Assembly: GCF_003019815.1 (NCBI RefSeq)
Contig: NZ_CP027773.1
Span: forward strand, 1,809,001 to 1,873,000
Source: Variovorax sp. PMC12
GTDB lineage: Bacteria > Pseudomonadota > Gammaproteobacteria > Burkholderiales > Burkholderiaceae_C
Length of the DNA: 64,000 nucleotides
Direction of reading: 5' to 3'
The stretch's first letter is position 1; each line of letters begins with the position of its first letter. The notes beneath the pieces were generated by a model. It searched no databases. It saw only the letters and a program-made list of their open reading frames with translations, and was not told where the DNA came from. A program made the translations under genes and the position numbers. Shown in pieces: positions 7,774 through 17,328 of this stretch.

Positions 7774-9681
7774 TCAACGCTTGTCAGCAACATCCTGCAC
7801 GAGCCGTTGTGCAAACGATTCGAGGGACATTGCACCGAGGTCTTGATTTCCCCGGGCGCGCACTGCGACGGCACCTGCTTCCTTTTCCTTGTCACCCACG
7901 ACAACGATGTAAGGGAGCTTTTGCAACGAATGCTTCCGTATTTTATACGTAATCTTTTCGTTGTGCAGATCCAGCTGGACCCTAAGCCCTTGATTTTGCA
8001 GCGTTTTCGCAACTTGCGCAGCGTAGTCGGCCTGTCCTTCGCTGATATTGAGCACTGCAACCTGCACCGGAGCGAGCCATGCGGGCATTGCGCCGGAGTG
8101 GTGTTCGATCAGCATGCCGATGAAGCGCTCCAGGCTGCCGACAATCGCGCGGTGCAGCATCACAGGGTGTGCGCGACCGCTCGATTCCGTCACGTATTCG
8201 CCGCCCAGGCGCTCGGCCGTGTTGAAGTCGACCTGCATCGTGCCGCACTGCCACTGGCGGCCGATGGCGTCACGCAGCGTGTACTCGATCTTCGGGCCGT
8301 AGAAGGCACCGTCGCCGGGCGCGATGACGAAGTCGACGCCGGAGCGGCGCAGCGACTCCATCACCGCATGCTCGGCCTTGTCCCAGAGTTCGTCGGAGCC
8401 CACGCGGTTCTCCGGCCGCGTGGCGACCTTGTAGAGAATGTCCGTGAAGCCGAAGTCGGCATAGACCTTCTGCAGCTGCGCCGTGTACGCGATGCACTCG
8501 TCGAGGATCTGGTCTTCCGTGCAGAAGATGTGCCCGTCGTCCTGCGTGAAGCCGCGCACGCGCATGATGCCGTGCAACGCGCCGCTGGGCTCGTTGCGGT
8601 GGCACTGGCCGAATTCGCCGTAGCGCAGCGGCAGGTCGCGGTAGCTGCGCAGATCGCTCTTGAAGATCAGCACATGGCCCGGGCAGTTCATCGGCTTCAG
8701 CGCGTACTCGCGCTTCTCCGACTCCGTCGTGAACATGTTGTCGCGGTAGTTCTGCCAGTGGCCCGTTTTCTCCCACAGGCTCTTGTCGAGGATCTGCGGG
8801 CCCTTCACTTCCCAGTAGCCCGTGTCGCGGTAGATGCCGCGCATGTACTGCTCCACCTGCTGCCAGATCGCCCAGCCCTTCGGGTGCCAGAACACCACGC
8901 CCGGCGCCACTTCGTCGATGTGGAACAGGTCGAGCTCCTTGCCCAGGCGGCGATGGTCGCGCTTCTCGGCTTCCTCGATGCGCTGGATGTATTGGTCGAG
9001 CTGCTTCTTGTCGGCCCAGGCCGTGCCGTAGATGCGCTGCAGCTGCTCGTTCTTGGCGTCGCCGCGCCAGTAGGCGCCTGCCAGCTTCGTGAGCTTGAAG
9101 ACCTTCAGGAAGCGCGTGTTCGGCACGTGCGGCCCGCGGCACATGTCGACGTATTCCTGGTGGTAGTACAGGCCCATGGCCTGCTCGTCGGGCATGTCCT
9201 CGACGAGGCGCAACTTGTAGTCTTCGCCACGCGACTTGAAGACTTCGATGACTTCCGCGCGCGGCGTCATCTTCTTGATCACGTCGTAGTCCTGCGCGAT
9301 CAGCTCGCGCATGCGCGCCTCGATGGCGGCCATGTCTTCGGGCGTGAAGGGGCGGTCGAACGAGATGTCGTAGTAGAAGCCTTCGTCGATCACGGGGCCG
9401 ATCACCATCTTGGCCGTCGGGTAGAGCTGCTTCACCGCGTGGCCGACCAGGTGGGCCGTCGAGTGGCGGATGATCTCCAGACCCTCGTCGTCCTTGGGCG
9501 TGATGATCTGCAGCTTGGCGTCATGGTCGATGACGTCGCTGGCATCGACGAGCTTGCCGTCGACCTTGCCGGCCACCGTCATCTTGGCGAGGCCGGGGCC
9601 GATGGACTGGGCAACCTGGGCCACCGAAACCGGGCCGGGGAACTCGCGGCGCGAGTTGTCGGGGAGCGTGATCTGGATCAT
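7774..9681 (-). CDS. thrS: threonine--tRNA ligase
   Basis: A 635-residue class-II synthetase. Domains in order: N-terminal TGS domain (1-60), editing domain with the [16 protein letters not shown] histidines (about 70-225), and a catalytic core with [22 protein letters not shown] and the zinc ligands expected around the MNCPGH segment. The C-terminal anticodon domain reads [21 protein letters not shown]. First gene of the thrS-infC-rpmI-rplT-pheS-pheT-ihfA run. A leader peptide and intrinsic terminator lie immediately upstream. Confidence 0.97.
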   Translation of the reverse strand: MIQITLPDNSRREFPGPVSVAQVAQSIGPGLAKMTVAGKVDGKLVDASDVIDHDAKLQIITPKDDEGLEIIRHSTAHLVGHAVKQLYPTAKMVIGPVIDEGFYYDISFDRPFTPEDMAAIEARMRELIAQDYDVIKKMTPRAEVIEVFKSRGEDYKLRLVEDMPDEQAMGLYYHQEYVDMCRGPHVPNTRFLKVFKLTKLAGAYWRGDAKNEQLQRIYGTAWADKKQLDQYIQRIEEAEKRDHRRLGKELDLFHIDEVAPGVVFWHPKGWAIWQQVEQYMRGIYRDTGYWEVKGPQILDKSLWEKTGHWQNYRDNMFTTESEKREYALKPMNCPGHVLIFKSDLRSYRDLPLRYGEFGQCHRNEPSGALHGIMRVRGFTQDDGHIFCTEDQILDECIAYTAQLQKVYADFGFTDILYKVATRPENRVGSDELWDKAEHAVMESLRRSGVDFVIAPGDGAFYGPKIEYTLRDAIGRQWQCGTMQVDFNTAERLGGEYVTESSGRAHPVMLHRAIVGSLERFIGMLIEHHSGAMPAWLAPVQVAVLNISEGQADYAAQVAKTLQNQGLRVQLDLHNEKITYKIRKHSLQKLPYIVVVGDKEKEAGAVAVRARGNQDLGAMSLESFAQRLVQDVADKR

Positions 9682-9707
9682 GTGAAAACCTCGGGGAGAA
9701 AAACAAA

Positions 9708-9732
9708 AAAGCGCGGTGGAAGACCGCGCTTT
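9708..9732 (-). terminator. attenuator terminator upstream of thrS
   Basis: On the minus strand AAAGCGCGGT-cttcc-ACCGCGCTTT forms a perfect 10-bp stem followed by a run of T (TTTTTTGTTTTT), only about 15 bp before the thrS ribosome-binding site. An intrinsic terminator here, inside the leader and before the coding region, is an attenuator signature. Its 5' arm GCGCGG is also complementary to CCGCGC just after the stop of the leader ORF (minus strand, 9764-9769), so an antiterminator can form. Confidence 0.7.
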
Positions 9733-9771
9733 GCTTGGTTGTAGAGCTGGCAGAAACCAGCGTGCGCGGGG

Positions 9772-9837
9772 CTACCGGCCTTTTCCTTCAGTGAAGAAAA
9801 AGCCGCTGAATCCTTGCGGAGTAGTTCGCGGTGTCAT
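9772..9837 (-). CDS. candidate leader peptide of the thrS operon
   Basis: A 21-codon ORF from the ATG at 9835-9837 to the TAG at 9772-9774, on the thrS strand. The peptide starts MTPRTTPQ and continues GFSGFFFTEG, so it has four Thr and four Phe codons (Thr 2, 5, 6, 16; Phe 10, 13, 14, 15). The operon downstream encodes ThrRS and PheRS. The TAG is followed directly by CCCCGCGC, which can pair with the terminator arm at 9724-9729. AAAGG lies about 11 bases before the ATG. E. coli pheM is the known analogue for pheST; this one is inferred from sequence only. Confidence 0.6.
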   Translation of the reverse strand: MTPRTTPQGFSGFFFTEGKGR

Positions 9838-9880
9838 AACCAAGGTGCCTTTCTCGCTCTTGTTGAGTGCAGAGTCCGCG

Positions 9881-9886
9881 ATTCTA
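9881..9886 (-). promoter_or_regulatory. possible -10 element of the thrS operon
   Basis: TAGAAT on the minus strand, about 45 bp before the leader-peptide ATG. No convincing -35 hexamer is visible 17 bp upstream, so this is only a candidate. Confidence 0.35.
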
Positions 9887-9941
9887 GCCGCTGCCCGCTC
9901 GGGATGCGGGCGCTGCATCCTCGAGGCCTGATCCCGGGCGC

Positions 9942-9966
9942 AAAAAAGCCCGGCGCGCGGCCGGGC
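9942..9966 (-). terminator. rho-independent terminator of aceA
   Basis: On the minus strand GCCCGGC and GCCGGGC form a GC-rich stem followed by TTTTTT. It lies 30 bp beyond the aceA stop and separates that gene from the thrS operon. Confidence 0.8.
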
Positions 9967-9995
9967 TCAAAGTGACAGCGAAATAATCCGGCGGA

Positions 9996-11327
9996 TCAGT
10001 GGAACTGTTCTTCTTCGGTCGAACCCGACAGCGCCTTCACGCTGGACGAACCGCCCTGGATGACGGTGGTCACGTCGTCGAAGTAGCCCGCGCCCACTTC
10101 CTGCTGGTGCGACACGAAGGTGTAGCCCTTGTCGCGCGCCGCGAATTCGGGCTCCTGCACCATGTTGACGTAGTGCTTCATGCCTTCGCCGCGAGCGTAT
10201 GCGTGGGCGAACTGGAAGGTGTTGAACCAGTTGACGTGGATGCCGGCCAGCGTGATGAACTGGTACTTGTAGCCCAGCTCCGACAGGTCTTCCTGGAACG
10301 ACGCGATCTGCTTGTCGTCGAGGTTCTTCTTCCAGTTGAACGAAGGCGAGCAGTTATACGACAGCAGCTTGCCCGGGCAGGCAGCGTGCACGGCCTGCGC
10401 GAACTCACGGGCGAAGCCGATGTCGGGCACGCCGGTTTCGCACCACACCAGATCGGCATAGGGGGCGTAAGCCACGCCGCGGCTGATGGCTTGCTCCAGG
10501 CCGTTCTTGACGCGGTAGAAGCCTTCCTGCGTGCGTTCGCCCGTCAGGAAGGGCTTGTCGTTGGCGTCGTGGTCGGACGTGATCAGGTTAGCGGCTTCGG
10601 CGTCGGTACGGGCCAGCACGATGGTGGGCACGCCCATCACGTCGGCGGCGAAGCGGGCCGAGATCAGCTTCTCGCAGGCTTCCTGCGTCGGCACGAGCAC
10701 CTTGCCGCCCATGTGGCCGCATTTCTTCACTGCGGCCAGTTGGTCTTCGAAGTGAACGCCGGCAGCGCCGGAGGCGATCATGTTCTTCATCAGCTCGAAG
10801 GCGTTCAGCACGCCGCCGAAGCCGGCTTCGGCATCGGCCACGATCGGCAGGAAGTAGTCGATGAATTCCTTGTCGCCCGGGTTGATGCCGCGGCCCCACT
10901 GGATTTCATCGGCACGGCGGAAGGTGTTGTTGATGCGACGGACCATCGTCGGCACCGAGTCGTAGGCATAGAGCGACTGGTCGGGATACATCGTTTCCGA
11001 CGTGTTGCCGTCGGCAGCGACTTGCCAGCCCGACAGGTACACGGCTTCCAGGCCGGCCTTGGCCTGCTGCATTGCCTGGCCTGCGGAGATGGCGCCGAAG
11101 GCGTTCACATAGCCCTTCTTGGCGCCGCCGTTGATCTTGTCCCAGAGCTTCTCCGCGCCGCGCTTGGCCAGCGTGTGCTCGATGGGGAACGAGCCGCGCA
11201 GACGCACCACGTCGGCCGCGCTGTAGCCGCGCTTGACGCCCTTCCAGCGGGGGTCGGTGGCCCACTCTTTTTCGAGGGCGGCGATTTGCTGTTCGCGGCT
11301 GAGTTGTTCTGTGAGGGTCTGGGGCAT
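9996..11327 (-). CDS. aceA: isocitrate lyase
   Basis: Cleaves isocitrate to glyoxylate and succinate, the first step of the glyoxylate shunt. A 443-residue protein carrying the family signature [16 protein letters not shown] with the catalytic cysteine, the GWQVAADGN segment and the downstream NCSPSFNW loop. Length matches the proteobacterial enzyme. The start is the ATG at 11325-11327, which has GGAG six bases before it; a GTG at 11333 overlaps that site. Malate synthase is not nearby. An 18-20 bp palindrome in the promoter region suggests control by a repressor. Confidence 0.97.
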   Translation of the reverse strand: MPQTLTEQLSREQQIAALEKEWATDPRWKGVKRGYSAADVVRLRGSFPIEHTLAKRGAEKLWDKINGGAKKGYVNAFGAISAGQAMQQAKAGLEAVYLSGWQVAADGNTSETMYPDQSLYAYDSVPTMVRRINNTFRRADEIQWGRGINPGDKEFIDYFLPIVADAEAGFGGVLNAFELMKNMIASGAAGVHFEDQLAAVKKCGHMGGKVLVPTQEACEKLISARFAADVMGVPTIVLARTDAEAANLITSDHDANDKPFLTGERTQEGFYRVKNGLEQAISRGVAYAPYADLVWCETGVPDIGFAREFAQAVHAACPGKLLSYNCSPSFNWKKNLDDKQIASFQEDLSELGYKYQFITLAGIHVNWFNTFQFAHAYARGEGMKHYVNMVQEPEFAARDKGYTFVSHQQEVGAGYFDDVTTVIQGGSSSVKALSGSTEEEQFH

Positions 11328-11399
11328 GGTCACTCCGTGAGGTTGATTGAGGGTTGGGCGCTGCGGCCGTGGGGTTACTTTAATCCGGCTGCGGACTCT

Positions 11400-11419
11400 T
11401 ATGTCTTATAGAAGACATA
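11400..11419. promoter_or_regulatory. palindromic operator candidate upstream of aceA
   Basis: TATGTCTTATAGAAGACATA has perfect 8-bp arms around ATAG and lies about 75 bp before the aceA start. The GTC...GAC half-sites resemble GntR/FadR-type operators. The surrounding 11400-11520 stretch is strikingly AT-rich for this genome and holds a second inverted repeat, ATTTTTCTC (11473-11481) with GAGAAAAAAT (11487-11496). Whether a repressor binds either is inference. Confidence 0.5.
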
Positions 11420-11554
11420 TTTTTCATCCATCAAAATCAACAACTTACAGAGATATTTCTCAATGCAAAATTATTTTTCTCGTATTGAGAAAAAATATTG
11501 CGGCGCAGCAGCGGAAGATTTCGCAATGCGCAATCAATCTTTCGGTGGTGAAAA

Positions 11555-11947
11555 TCAAGCACCGATGCGCACCGCGTGCGCGATCCAATCCCCGCTTTCG
11601 ATCACGCGCCGGCCCACGATGCGCGACGGATGGATCTCGTACACCAGGCAATCGATCCACCGCCCGCCCACCTCCACGCGCACCCGCCGCCTGATGTACT
11701 CGCCCGTGTCGTCGTCGGCCACCTCCTCGAGCAGATCGAGCGCCGCCTCCACCGAGGGGTCGATCGCATACACCTCGCCCTTCACGCACCGCGCCCCGCC
11801 CAGCACCACGCCCGGATAAGTCCCCAGGTCGTACAGCGTGCCGCCGATCGCCGCCTCGCCCACCAGCACAGGCGCGGGCCGGTAGCGCGCGATGTCGTTG
11901 CGTCCGCCGCGGCGCAGCGTGCCGTAAACAAAAACGTGGGGCATCAT
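11555..11947 (-). CDS. gamma-glutamylcyclotransferase-like (AIG2/GGCT fold) protein
   Basis: A 130-residue single-domain protein with the fold's signature VFVYGTLRRGGRN at the N-terminus, YPGVVLGG in the middle, and the acidic segment LDLLEEVADDDTGEYIRRRV. Members cyclise gamma-glutamyl amines or peptides, but many bacterial homologues have no assigned substrate. It starts at MMPHV (either ATG). It is transcribed toward aceA but separated from it by an AT-rich promoter region, so it is probably a single gene. Confidence 0.85.
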   Translation of the reverse strand: MMPHVFVYGTLRRGGRNDIARYRPAPVLVGEAAIGGTLYDLGTYPGVVLGGARCVKGEVYAIDPSVEAALDLLEEVADDDTGEYIRRRVRVEVGGRWIDCLVYEIHPSRIVGRRVIESGDWIAHAVRIGA

Positions 11948-11988
11948 CGAAAAACCGCCTTCCCAGCAACTACGAAAACTTCAGTCTA

Positions 11989-12912
11989 TTGAACTCCGCC
12001 GCCCCCACACCAGGCCGCCTCGTGGCCTACGGCTGCCTGGCCTTGAGCATGTCGCTCGTCGGCGGCTACGTTGCCCTCTCCAAGCCCCTCGTTGCCGCCT
12101 TCCCTGTGCTGTTGCTCGCATGGCTGCGCTTCGGCATCGCCGCCCTGGCCATGCCGCATTGGCTCAAGCGCACCCCCGACGAGCCACCCATGACGGCGCA
12201 CACGCGCTGGCTCGTGTTTCTCGAATCGTTCCTCGGCAACTTCCTGTTCTCGATCTGCATGCTGTTCGGCGTGAGCCTGACGAGCGCTGTGTCGGCCGGC
12301 GTGATCATGGCGTCGATCCCCGCCTGCGTGGCCGTCGCGAGCTGGCTCTTCCTGCGCGAGCGCATCACGGTGCGCATCGGCCTGGCCATCGCATGCGCCG
12401 CGCTCGGCATCGGCCTGCTGGCGCTCTCGCCCGCGCATGCATCGGCCACGCCCTCCGCCTCGCCGGCGTCGATGCCCTGGCTGGGCAACCTGCTGGTGTT
12501 CTGCGCGGTGCTCTGCGAGACGGCCTATGCGGTGATCGGCAAGTCGCTCACCGGACGGCTCGGCCCCAAGCGCATCGCGTCGCTCATCAACCTCTGGGGC
12601 TTCGCGCTGTCGATGCCCTTCGGCATCTGGTTCGCGCTGCAGTTCGACTTCACCGCCGTGCGCTTCGGTACATGGGCACTGCTCGTGGCCTATGCGCTCG
12701 CGGCGAGCATCTGGACGGTGTGGCTCTGGATGACCGGACTTCGCAACGTACCAGCCGCACAAGCGGGTGTTTTCGCTGTGCTGCTGCCGGTCAGCGCAGC
12801 CCTCGTGGGCGTGCTCGTGCTGGGGGAAAGCCTCTCTTCGACACAGCTGCTCGCGTTCGTGATCGCACTCGTGGGCGTGGTGCTGGCGACGTGGCCCGGG
12901 CGCCGGCGGTGA
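11989..12912 (+). CDS. DMT-superfamily (EamA) transporter
   Basis: A 307-residue integral membrane protein with about ten hydrophobic segments in two EamA repeats (roughly 12-145 and 165-300), the usual drug/metabolite exporter architecture. The frame begins with TTG at 11989 (MNSAAPTPGRL); no nearby ATG precedes the first membrane helix, so TTG is accepted with reservation. Substrate cannot be read from sequence. Divergent from the GGCT-like gene. Confidence 0.88.
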   Translation: MNSAAPTPGRLVAYGCLALSMSLVGGYVALSKPLVAAFPVLLLAWLRFGIAALAMPHWLKRTPDEPPMTAHTRWLVFLESFLGNFLFSICMLFGVSLTSAVSAGVIMASIPACVAVASWLFLRERITVRIGLAIACAALGIGLLALSPAHASATPSASPASMPWLGNLLVFCAVLCETAYAVIGKSLTGRLGPKRIASLINLWGFALSMPFGIWFALQFDFTAVRFGTWALLVAYALAASIWTVWLWMTGLRNVPAAQAGVFAVLLPVSAALVGVLVLGESLSSTQLLAFVIALVGVVLATWPGRRR

Positions 12913-13066
12913 AAACGGGGCTTCTCCCCTCTGAAAAAACAACAACTCCCAATGAAAAAAGCGCTTTTTCCCTTGGAAACGCGTTTCTTCTCATTTAGCA
13001 TCCGCATTGCCACTGGAGACGCAAGTTTTTCATTGGTGAGTGTTCAACCAAAAAAGGAAATCAACC

Positions 13067-13519
<453 letters not shown>

Positions 13520-13549
13520 GCGCCAGGGGCCTCGCGCTCCTGAATCAAG

Positions 13550-13576
13550 AAGCCGGCTTCCAGCCGGCTTTTTTTT
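13550..13576 (+). terminator. rho-independent terminator after the SWIB gene
   Basis: AAGCCGGC-ttcca-GCCGGCTT is a perfect 8-bp stem followed by a T-run, 30 bp past the SWIB-protein stop. Confidence 0.9.
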
Positions 13577-13605
13577 GCCCGCGAGCGGGGCCTTTCAGGT
13601 GCCTT

Positions 13606-14349
13606 TCACGCCTCGAAGAAGCGCGACGGCGTTCGCCTGAAGTGCTTGCGGAAGGCCTCTATGAAGGCGCTGACCGAGGTGTAGCCCACCGTCAGCGCCA
13701 CCGCCGTCACCGGCTCCTTCAGGCTCAGAAGCTCCACCGCCTTGAGCAACCTCGCCTGCTGGCGCCACTGCGCAAAGCTCAATCCGGTCTCGGCGGCGAA
13801 GCGGCGCGTGAGCGTGCGGCGGGCCATGCCGATTCGATCGGCCCAATCGTCGATGGTGTCGGGCAGCGACGGGTCGTCGGCCAGCGCGGCGGCCATCGCG
13901 GCAAGGCGCTTGTCCTGCGGCATCGGCAGGTGCAACGAAGGACGTTCGCCCGCCGCGAGTTCATCGACCAGCACGCCGACCAAGCGCGCGCGGCGCGCAT
14001 CGAGCGAACCGGCAGAAGCATCGAGCGAGGTCAGCCGGTCGACCAGCCCCTGCACCAGCGGCGTCGCGGCAAACACATGCGGCCCATCGGGCAGTAGTGC
14101 GCCCAACCGAGCGTCGACGTGCAGGCTCCAGCCCGCCGTAGGACCGAAGCTCTGCGCTGCGTGAGCGCACCGCGGCGCGATCCATCCGATCCACCCCGGC
14201 GGCTGCACCCAGCGGCCCGAAGGCGTCTCGATGACCTGCAAACCCTCGCGCAAGGCGAACAGCTGCCCGTCCTCATGGGCGTGGTAGCCCGTGACGCGCG
14301 GCGCCACGTAGGCGCTGATCCAGAGCTTCACAGGGCCATCAACAGCCAT
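13606..14349 (-). CDS. AraC-family transcriptional regulator
   Basis: A 247-residue regulator. The N-terminal cupin-like sensor (YHAHEDGQLFALREGLQVIETPSGRW) is followed by the double helix-turn-helix AraC domain at about 145-245: DDWADRIGMARRTLTRRFAAETGLSF and AVALTVGYTSVSAFIEAFRKHFRRTPSRFF. The HxHxxxQ sensor pattern is typical of AraC proteins next to exporters or small metabolic genes. It is divergent from the 99-residue gene at 14453, its nearest candidate target; the inducer is unknown. Confidence 0.9.
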   Translation of the reverse strand: MAVDGPVKLWISAYVAPRVTGYHAHEDGQLFALREGLQVIETPSGRWVQPPGWIGWIAPRCAHAAQSFGPTAGWSLHVDARLGALLPDGPHVFAATPLVQGLVDRLTSLDASAGSLDARRARLVGVLVDELAAGERPSLHLPMPQDKRLAAMAAALADDPSLPDTIDDWADRIGMARRTLTRRFAAETGLSFAQWRQQARLLKAVELLSLKEPVTAVALTVGYTSVSAFIEAFRKHFRRTPSRFFEA

Positions 14350-14452
14350 GGGTGGCCCGCCGGCGGTATCGATTGGCCCCGCGCCGCAAGCCCGAAGACC
14401 TGCTGCGGCCTAGCATCGGCCTCATCTTCACTGCCCCTTCAAAGGAACAAAG

Positions 14453-14752
14453 ATGAGAGCCCAAGACGTATTGCCCGACGGCCAGGACTTCGCCGTCATC
14501 GACGGCCAGCCCCTGCGCAAGGGATCGGTCGCCGCCTTCCTCGCCAACGTGCGCATCCTCGAAGACGCAAGCACGCCGGCCGCCGACAGGCAAGCCGCCG
14601 AGCAAGACCTGGTTTCCCTGATTCCCACGCTCGACGCACTGGGCTTGTTCGACGTGTTCGAGCTGCGGTCGCCCGCCTTGCGCGCCGAGGTGGCACGTCA
14701 TCGCGCGGCGCTCAGCCCCGCGCCTGCTGCTGCTGCTTTGCCGCGCGCGTGA
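14453..14752 (+). CDS. conserved hypothetical small protein
   Basis: 99 residues starting MRAQDVLPDGQDFAVIDGQPLRKGSVAAFL, with AAAGGAACAAAG upstream as a ribosome-binding site. Mostly helical, no signal peptide or membrane segment, not recognised. Its last 40 bp overlap the tail of the convergent TPP-enzyme gene. It is divergently arranged with the AraC-type regulator, which probably controls it. Confidence 0.65.
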   Translation: MRAQDVLPDGQDFAVIDGQPLRKGSVAAFLANVRILEDASTPAADRQAAEQDLVSLIPTLDALGLFDVFELRSPALRAEVARHRAALSPAPAAAALPRA

Positions 14753-16442
14753 TCGACGCCAGCGTGCCGCGCGTGGTGATCACCTCGGGGTCCAGGGGAA
14801 TCTCGATCAGCGTGCCCGTGTCGGCCGCCAGCGCGCGCAGCAGCGCGGCCTCGAACTGCGACGTCTGCGTCACGCGCTCGGCCGCATAGCCGTAGGCGCG
14901 CGCGAGGCCGCAGAAGTCGGGGTTGCGCAACGCCGTGCCGCTCGTGCGGTCCGGGTACTCGCGCTCCTGGTGCATGCGGATGGTGCCGAACATGCCGTTG
15001 TTCAGCAGCACGACGATGCTCTTGCCGCCGTGTTGCGAAGCCGTCGCCAGTTCCTGCCCCGTCATCAGGAAATCGCCATCGCCTGCAATGGTGAAGGCCA
15101 CCCGCCCCGTCGCCAGGTTGGCCGCAATGCCGGCCGGCACCCCGTAGCCCATCGCGCCGCTGGTGGGCGCCAGCTGCGTCTTGGCGCCCTTGGCGAGCCC
15201 GTGATAGCGGAAGTAGCGGTGCACCCAGCTCGCGAAGTTGCCCGCGCCGTTGGTGATGGCGGCGTCCGCCGGCAGGTGCTTCTGCAGCAGCGCGACGACC
15301 GCCGCCATGTCGACCGGCCCGCGCGGTGTTTCGGCGGGCATGCCGGCCAGCGCCTGGGGCTCGAGGTTGGCCTCGTAGTCCGCGTGGGCCTGCAGGGCCC
15401 ATTCTTCCCAGGGCAGCGTCGGCGGCGCGCTCAGCACCTCGAGGCTGCGCGCGGCGGCGCTCATGCCGGCGTTGATGGCCAGGTCGGCCTGGTAGACGCG
15501 GTTGAGTTCTTCCGCGCTTGCGTGGATGTGCACCAGCGTCTGCCTAGCCTTGGGCGCCTCGAGCAGCGTGTAGCCGCCGGTCGTCATCTCGCCCAGGCGA
15601 GGGCCGATGGCCAGGATCAGGTCGGCATCTTTCACGCGCTGCGCAAGCTTCGGGTTGATCGCGATGCCGACGTCGCCCGCGTACAGCGGGTGGTGGTTGT
15701 CGAAGGTGTCCTGGAAGCGGAAGGCATTCGCCACCGGCAGCCGCCAGTTCTCGGCAAAGCGCTGCAGCGCCTGCGCCGCCTGCGTCGTCCAGCCGCCGCC
15801 CCCCGCGATGACCAGCGGACGCTGCGACTTCAGCAGCAGCTCGCGCAACGTGCGCAGGGCGCCAGGGTCGCTCCACGGCTCGACAGCCTCCACGCGCGCC
15901 AGCGGCCGCGCGCCGGTCTCGCTGCGCAGCATGTCTTCCGGCAGCACCAGCACCACCGGGCCCGGCCGCCCGTTCATCGCGGTGGCGAAGGCGCGCGCCA
16001 CGTACTCCGGAATGCGGTCGGCGTCGTCGATGCGCTCCACCCGCTTGGCGAAGCCCTTGGTGCTCGGCCCGAAGAAGCTGCCGTAGTCGACCTCCTGGAA
16101 GGCCTCGCGGTCGCGGAAGTCGCTGCCGACGTCGCCCACGAACAGCACCATCGGCGTCGAGTCCTGGAAGGCGTTGTGCACGCCGATCGACGCATTGGTC
16201 GCGCCCGGGCCGCGGGTCACGAAGCACACGCCCGGGCGCCCCGTGAGCTTGCCGTGCGCCTCGGCCATGAAGGCCGCGCCGCCCTCCTGGCGGTTGACGA
16301 TGAAGCGCGCGCGGTCGCGGTATGCATGAAAACCGTCCAGCACCGCCAGGAAGCTTTCGCCCGGCACGCCGAACGCGATATTCATCCCTTGCTCGACCAG
16401 GCACTCCACGATCAGGTGGCCTGCGGGTTGTGATGTACTCAT
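14712..16442 (-). CDS. thiamine-pyrophosphate-dependent enzyme (acetolactate-synthase-like)
   Basis: A 576-residue protein with the three domains of the POX/ALS family: TPP_N at about 5-170 with the catalytic glutamate in NRQEGGAAFMAEAHGKLTG, a central domain at about 190-325, and TPP_C with the cofactor motif AGDGDFLMTGQELATAS...LLNN near the C-terminus. The start is the ATG at 16440-16442 (MSTSQPAGHL). No small ilvH-like subunit is adjacent, so it is probably not the biosynthetic IlvB; a decarboxylase or carboligase role is possible. It is divergent from tetR, whose operator-like site lies between them. Confidence 0.9.
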   Translation of the reverse strand: MSTSQPAGHLIVECLVEQGMNIAFGVPGESFLAVLDGFHAYRDRARFIVNRQEGGAAFMAEAHGKLTGRPGVCFVTRGPGATNASIGVHNAFQDSTPMVLFVGDVGSDFRDREAFQEVDYGSFFGPSTKGFAKRVERIDDADRIPEYVARAFATAMNGRPGPVVLVLPEDMLRSETGARPLARVEAVEPWSDPGALRTLRELLLKSQRPLVIAGGGGWTTQAAQALQRFAENWRLPVANAFRFQDTFDNHHPLYAGDVGIAINPKLAQRVKDADLILAIGPRLGEMTTGGYTLLEAPKARQTLVHIHASAEELNRVYQADLAINAGMSAAARSLEVLSAPPTLPWEEWALQAHADYEANLEPQALAGMPAETPRGPVDMAAVVALLQKHLPADAAITNGAGNFASWVHRYFRYHGLAKGAKTQLAPTSGAMGYGVPAGIAANLATGRVAFTIAGDGDFLMTGQELATASQHGGKSIVVLLNNGMFGTIRMHQEREYPDRTSGTALRNPDFCGLARAYGYAAERVTQTSQFEAALLRALAADTGTLIEIPLDPEVITTRGTLASITRAAKQQQQARG

Positions 16443-16507
16443 GTGAAGAAGAACCTCGCTACGAATGTCTCCGGCAATTATGTGCGCCCCCTGCAGACGC
16501 CTTGCGT

Positions 16508-16528
16508 TAATTCCCCAATTGGTTAAAT
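16508..16528. promoter_or_regulatory. candidate TetR operator, site A
   Basis: TAATTCCCCAATTGGTTAAAT, centred on the palindrome CCAATTGG, sits in the shared promoter between the TPP enzyme and tetR. It ends a few bases before the tetR ATG. Extended to 30 bp (16506-16535) it matches 17306-17335 at 20 positions, including TAATTC and ATTGGT, so the same protein probably binds both. Confidence 0.55.
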
Positions 16529-16535
16529 TCGCGAC

Positions 16536-17210
16536 ATGAAGGCCCCAAAGGACTCCACGCCCGACGCCCACGAAGCGACCGAAACGCTCGAGCCACGCTC
16601 GCGCGACGCCGATCGCTCGCAGCTCGCCATCCTCGCGTCGGCGCGCGACGAGTTCTCCGCGCGCGGGCTCGCCGGCGCGCGCATGGACAGCATCGCCGAG
16701 CGCGCCGGGCTCAACAAGCGCCTCATCTACTACTACTTCGGCAGCAAGGACGACCTGTTCCTTGCGGTGCTGGAGCGCGTGTACGCCGACATCCGCGAGG
16801 CCGAGCAGCGCCTGCACCTCGACGAGATCGACCCCGTGGAGGCCATCCGCCAGCTGGTGTCGTTCACCTGGCACTACTACCTGGAGCACCCGGAGTTCAT
16901 CACGCTGCTCAACAGCGAGAACCTGCATTGCGCGTCGCACCTGAAGCGCTCCGAGCGCATCCAGGAAATGAACTCGCCGCTGGTGCAGCTGCTCGACACA
17001 GTGCTCGAACGCGGCCGCCGCGACAACCTGTTCCGCGCCGGCGTGGACCCGGTGCAGCTCTACATCTCCATCGCATCGCTGTGCTACTTCTACCTGTCGA
17101 ACAACCACACGCTGTCGGCCATCTTCGGCCGTGACCTGCGGGCCCCCAAGGCGATGGCGCAACGCCTCTCGCACATGACAGACCTCGTGCTGGGCTACGT
17201 CCTGCACTGA
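16536..17210 (+). CDS. TetR-family transcriptional regulator
   Basis: A 224-residue regulator. The N-terminal helix-turn-helix covers about residues 28-75: ILASARDEFSARGLAGARMDSIAERAGLNKRLIYYYFGSKDDL. A helical ligand-binding domain follows. The ATG at 16536 directly follows operator-like site A, and no good ribosome-binding site is seen, so translation may be weak. A matching site stands before the 17.4-25.8 kb catabolic operon, making that operon and the divergent TPP gene the likely regulon. Confidence 0.92.
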   Translation: MKAPKDSTPDAHEATETLEPRSRDADRSQLAILASARDEFSARGLAGARMDSIAERAGLNKRLIYYYFGSKDDLFLAVLERVYADIREAEQRLHLDEIDPVEAIRQLVSFTWHYYLEHPEFITLLNSENLHCASHLKRSERIQEMNSPLVQLLDTVLERGRRDNLFRAGVDPVQLYISIASLCYFYLSNNHTLSAIFGRDLRAPKAMAQRLSHMTDLVLGYVLH

Positions 17211-17307
17211 CGCACCGGGCGCGCCCATCCGCGGCGCGCCCTCCGACTCTCCGGGTATTCACTAGGCAGCGGCCGTTGACGCTGCGGCGCAGCCATTTCT
17301 AAAATCC

Positions 17308-17328
17308 ATAATTCACTCATTGGTGAAT
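17308..17328. promoter_or_regulatory. candidate TetR operator, site B
   Basis: AATTCAC-TCATTG-GTGAATT at 17309-17328 is a perfect 7-bp inverted repeat with a 6-bp spacer. It lies 40 bp before the first gene of the catabolic operon and matches site A (16508-16528) at 16 of 21 core positions. Confidence 0.6.

Noticed and set aside
7738..9744. 668-residue frame on the plus strand
   Set aside because: Shadow of thrS, same GC-driven composition.
9999..11411. 470-residue frame on the plus strand
   Set aside because: Antisense of isocitrate lyase with no recognisable domain.
14712..16442. Biosynthetic acetolactate synthase ilvB
   Set aside because: No ilvH or ilvC nearby and it is controlled with a TetR gene, so a named role would be over-assignment.
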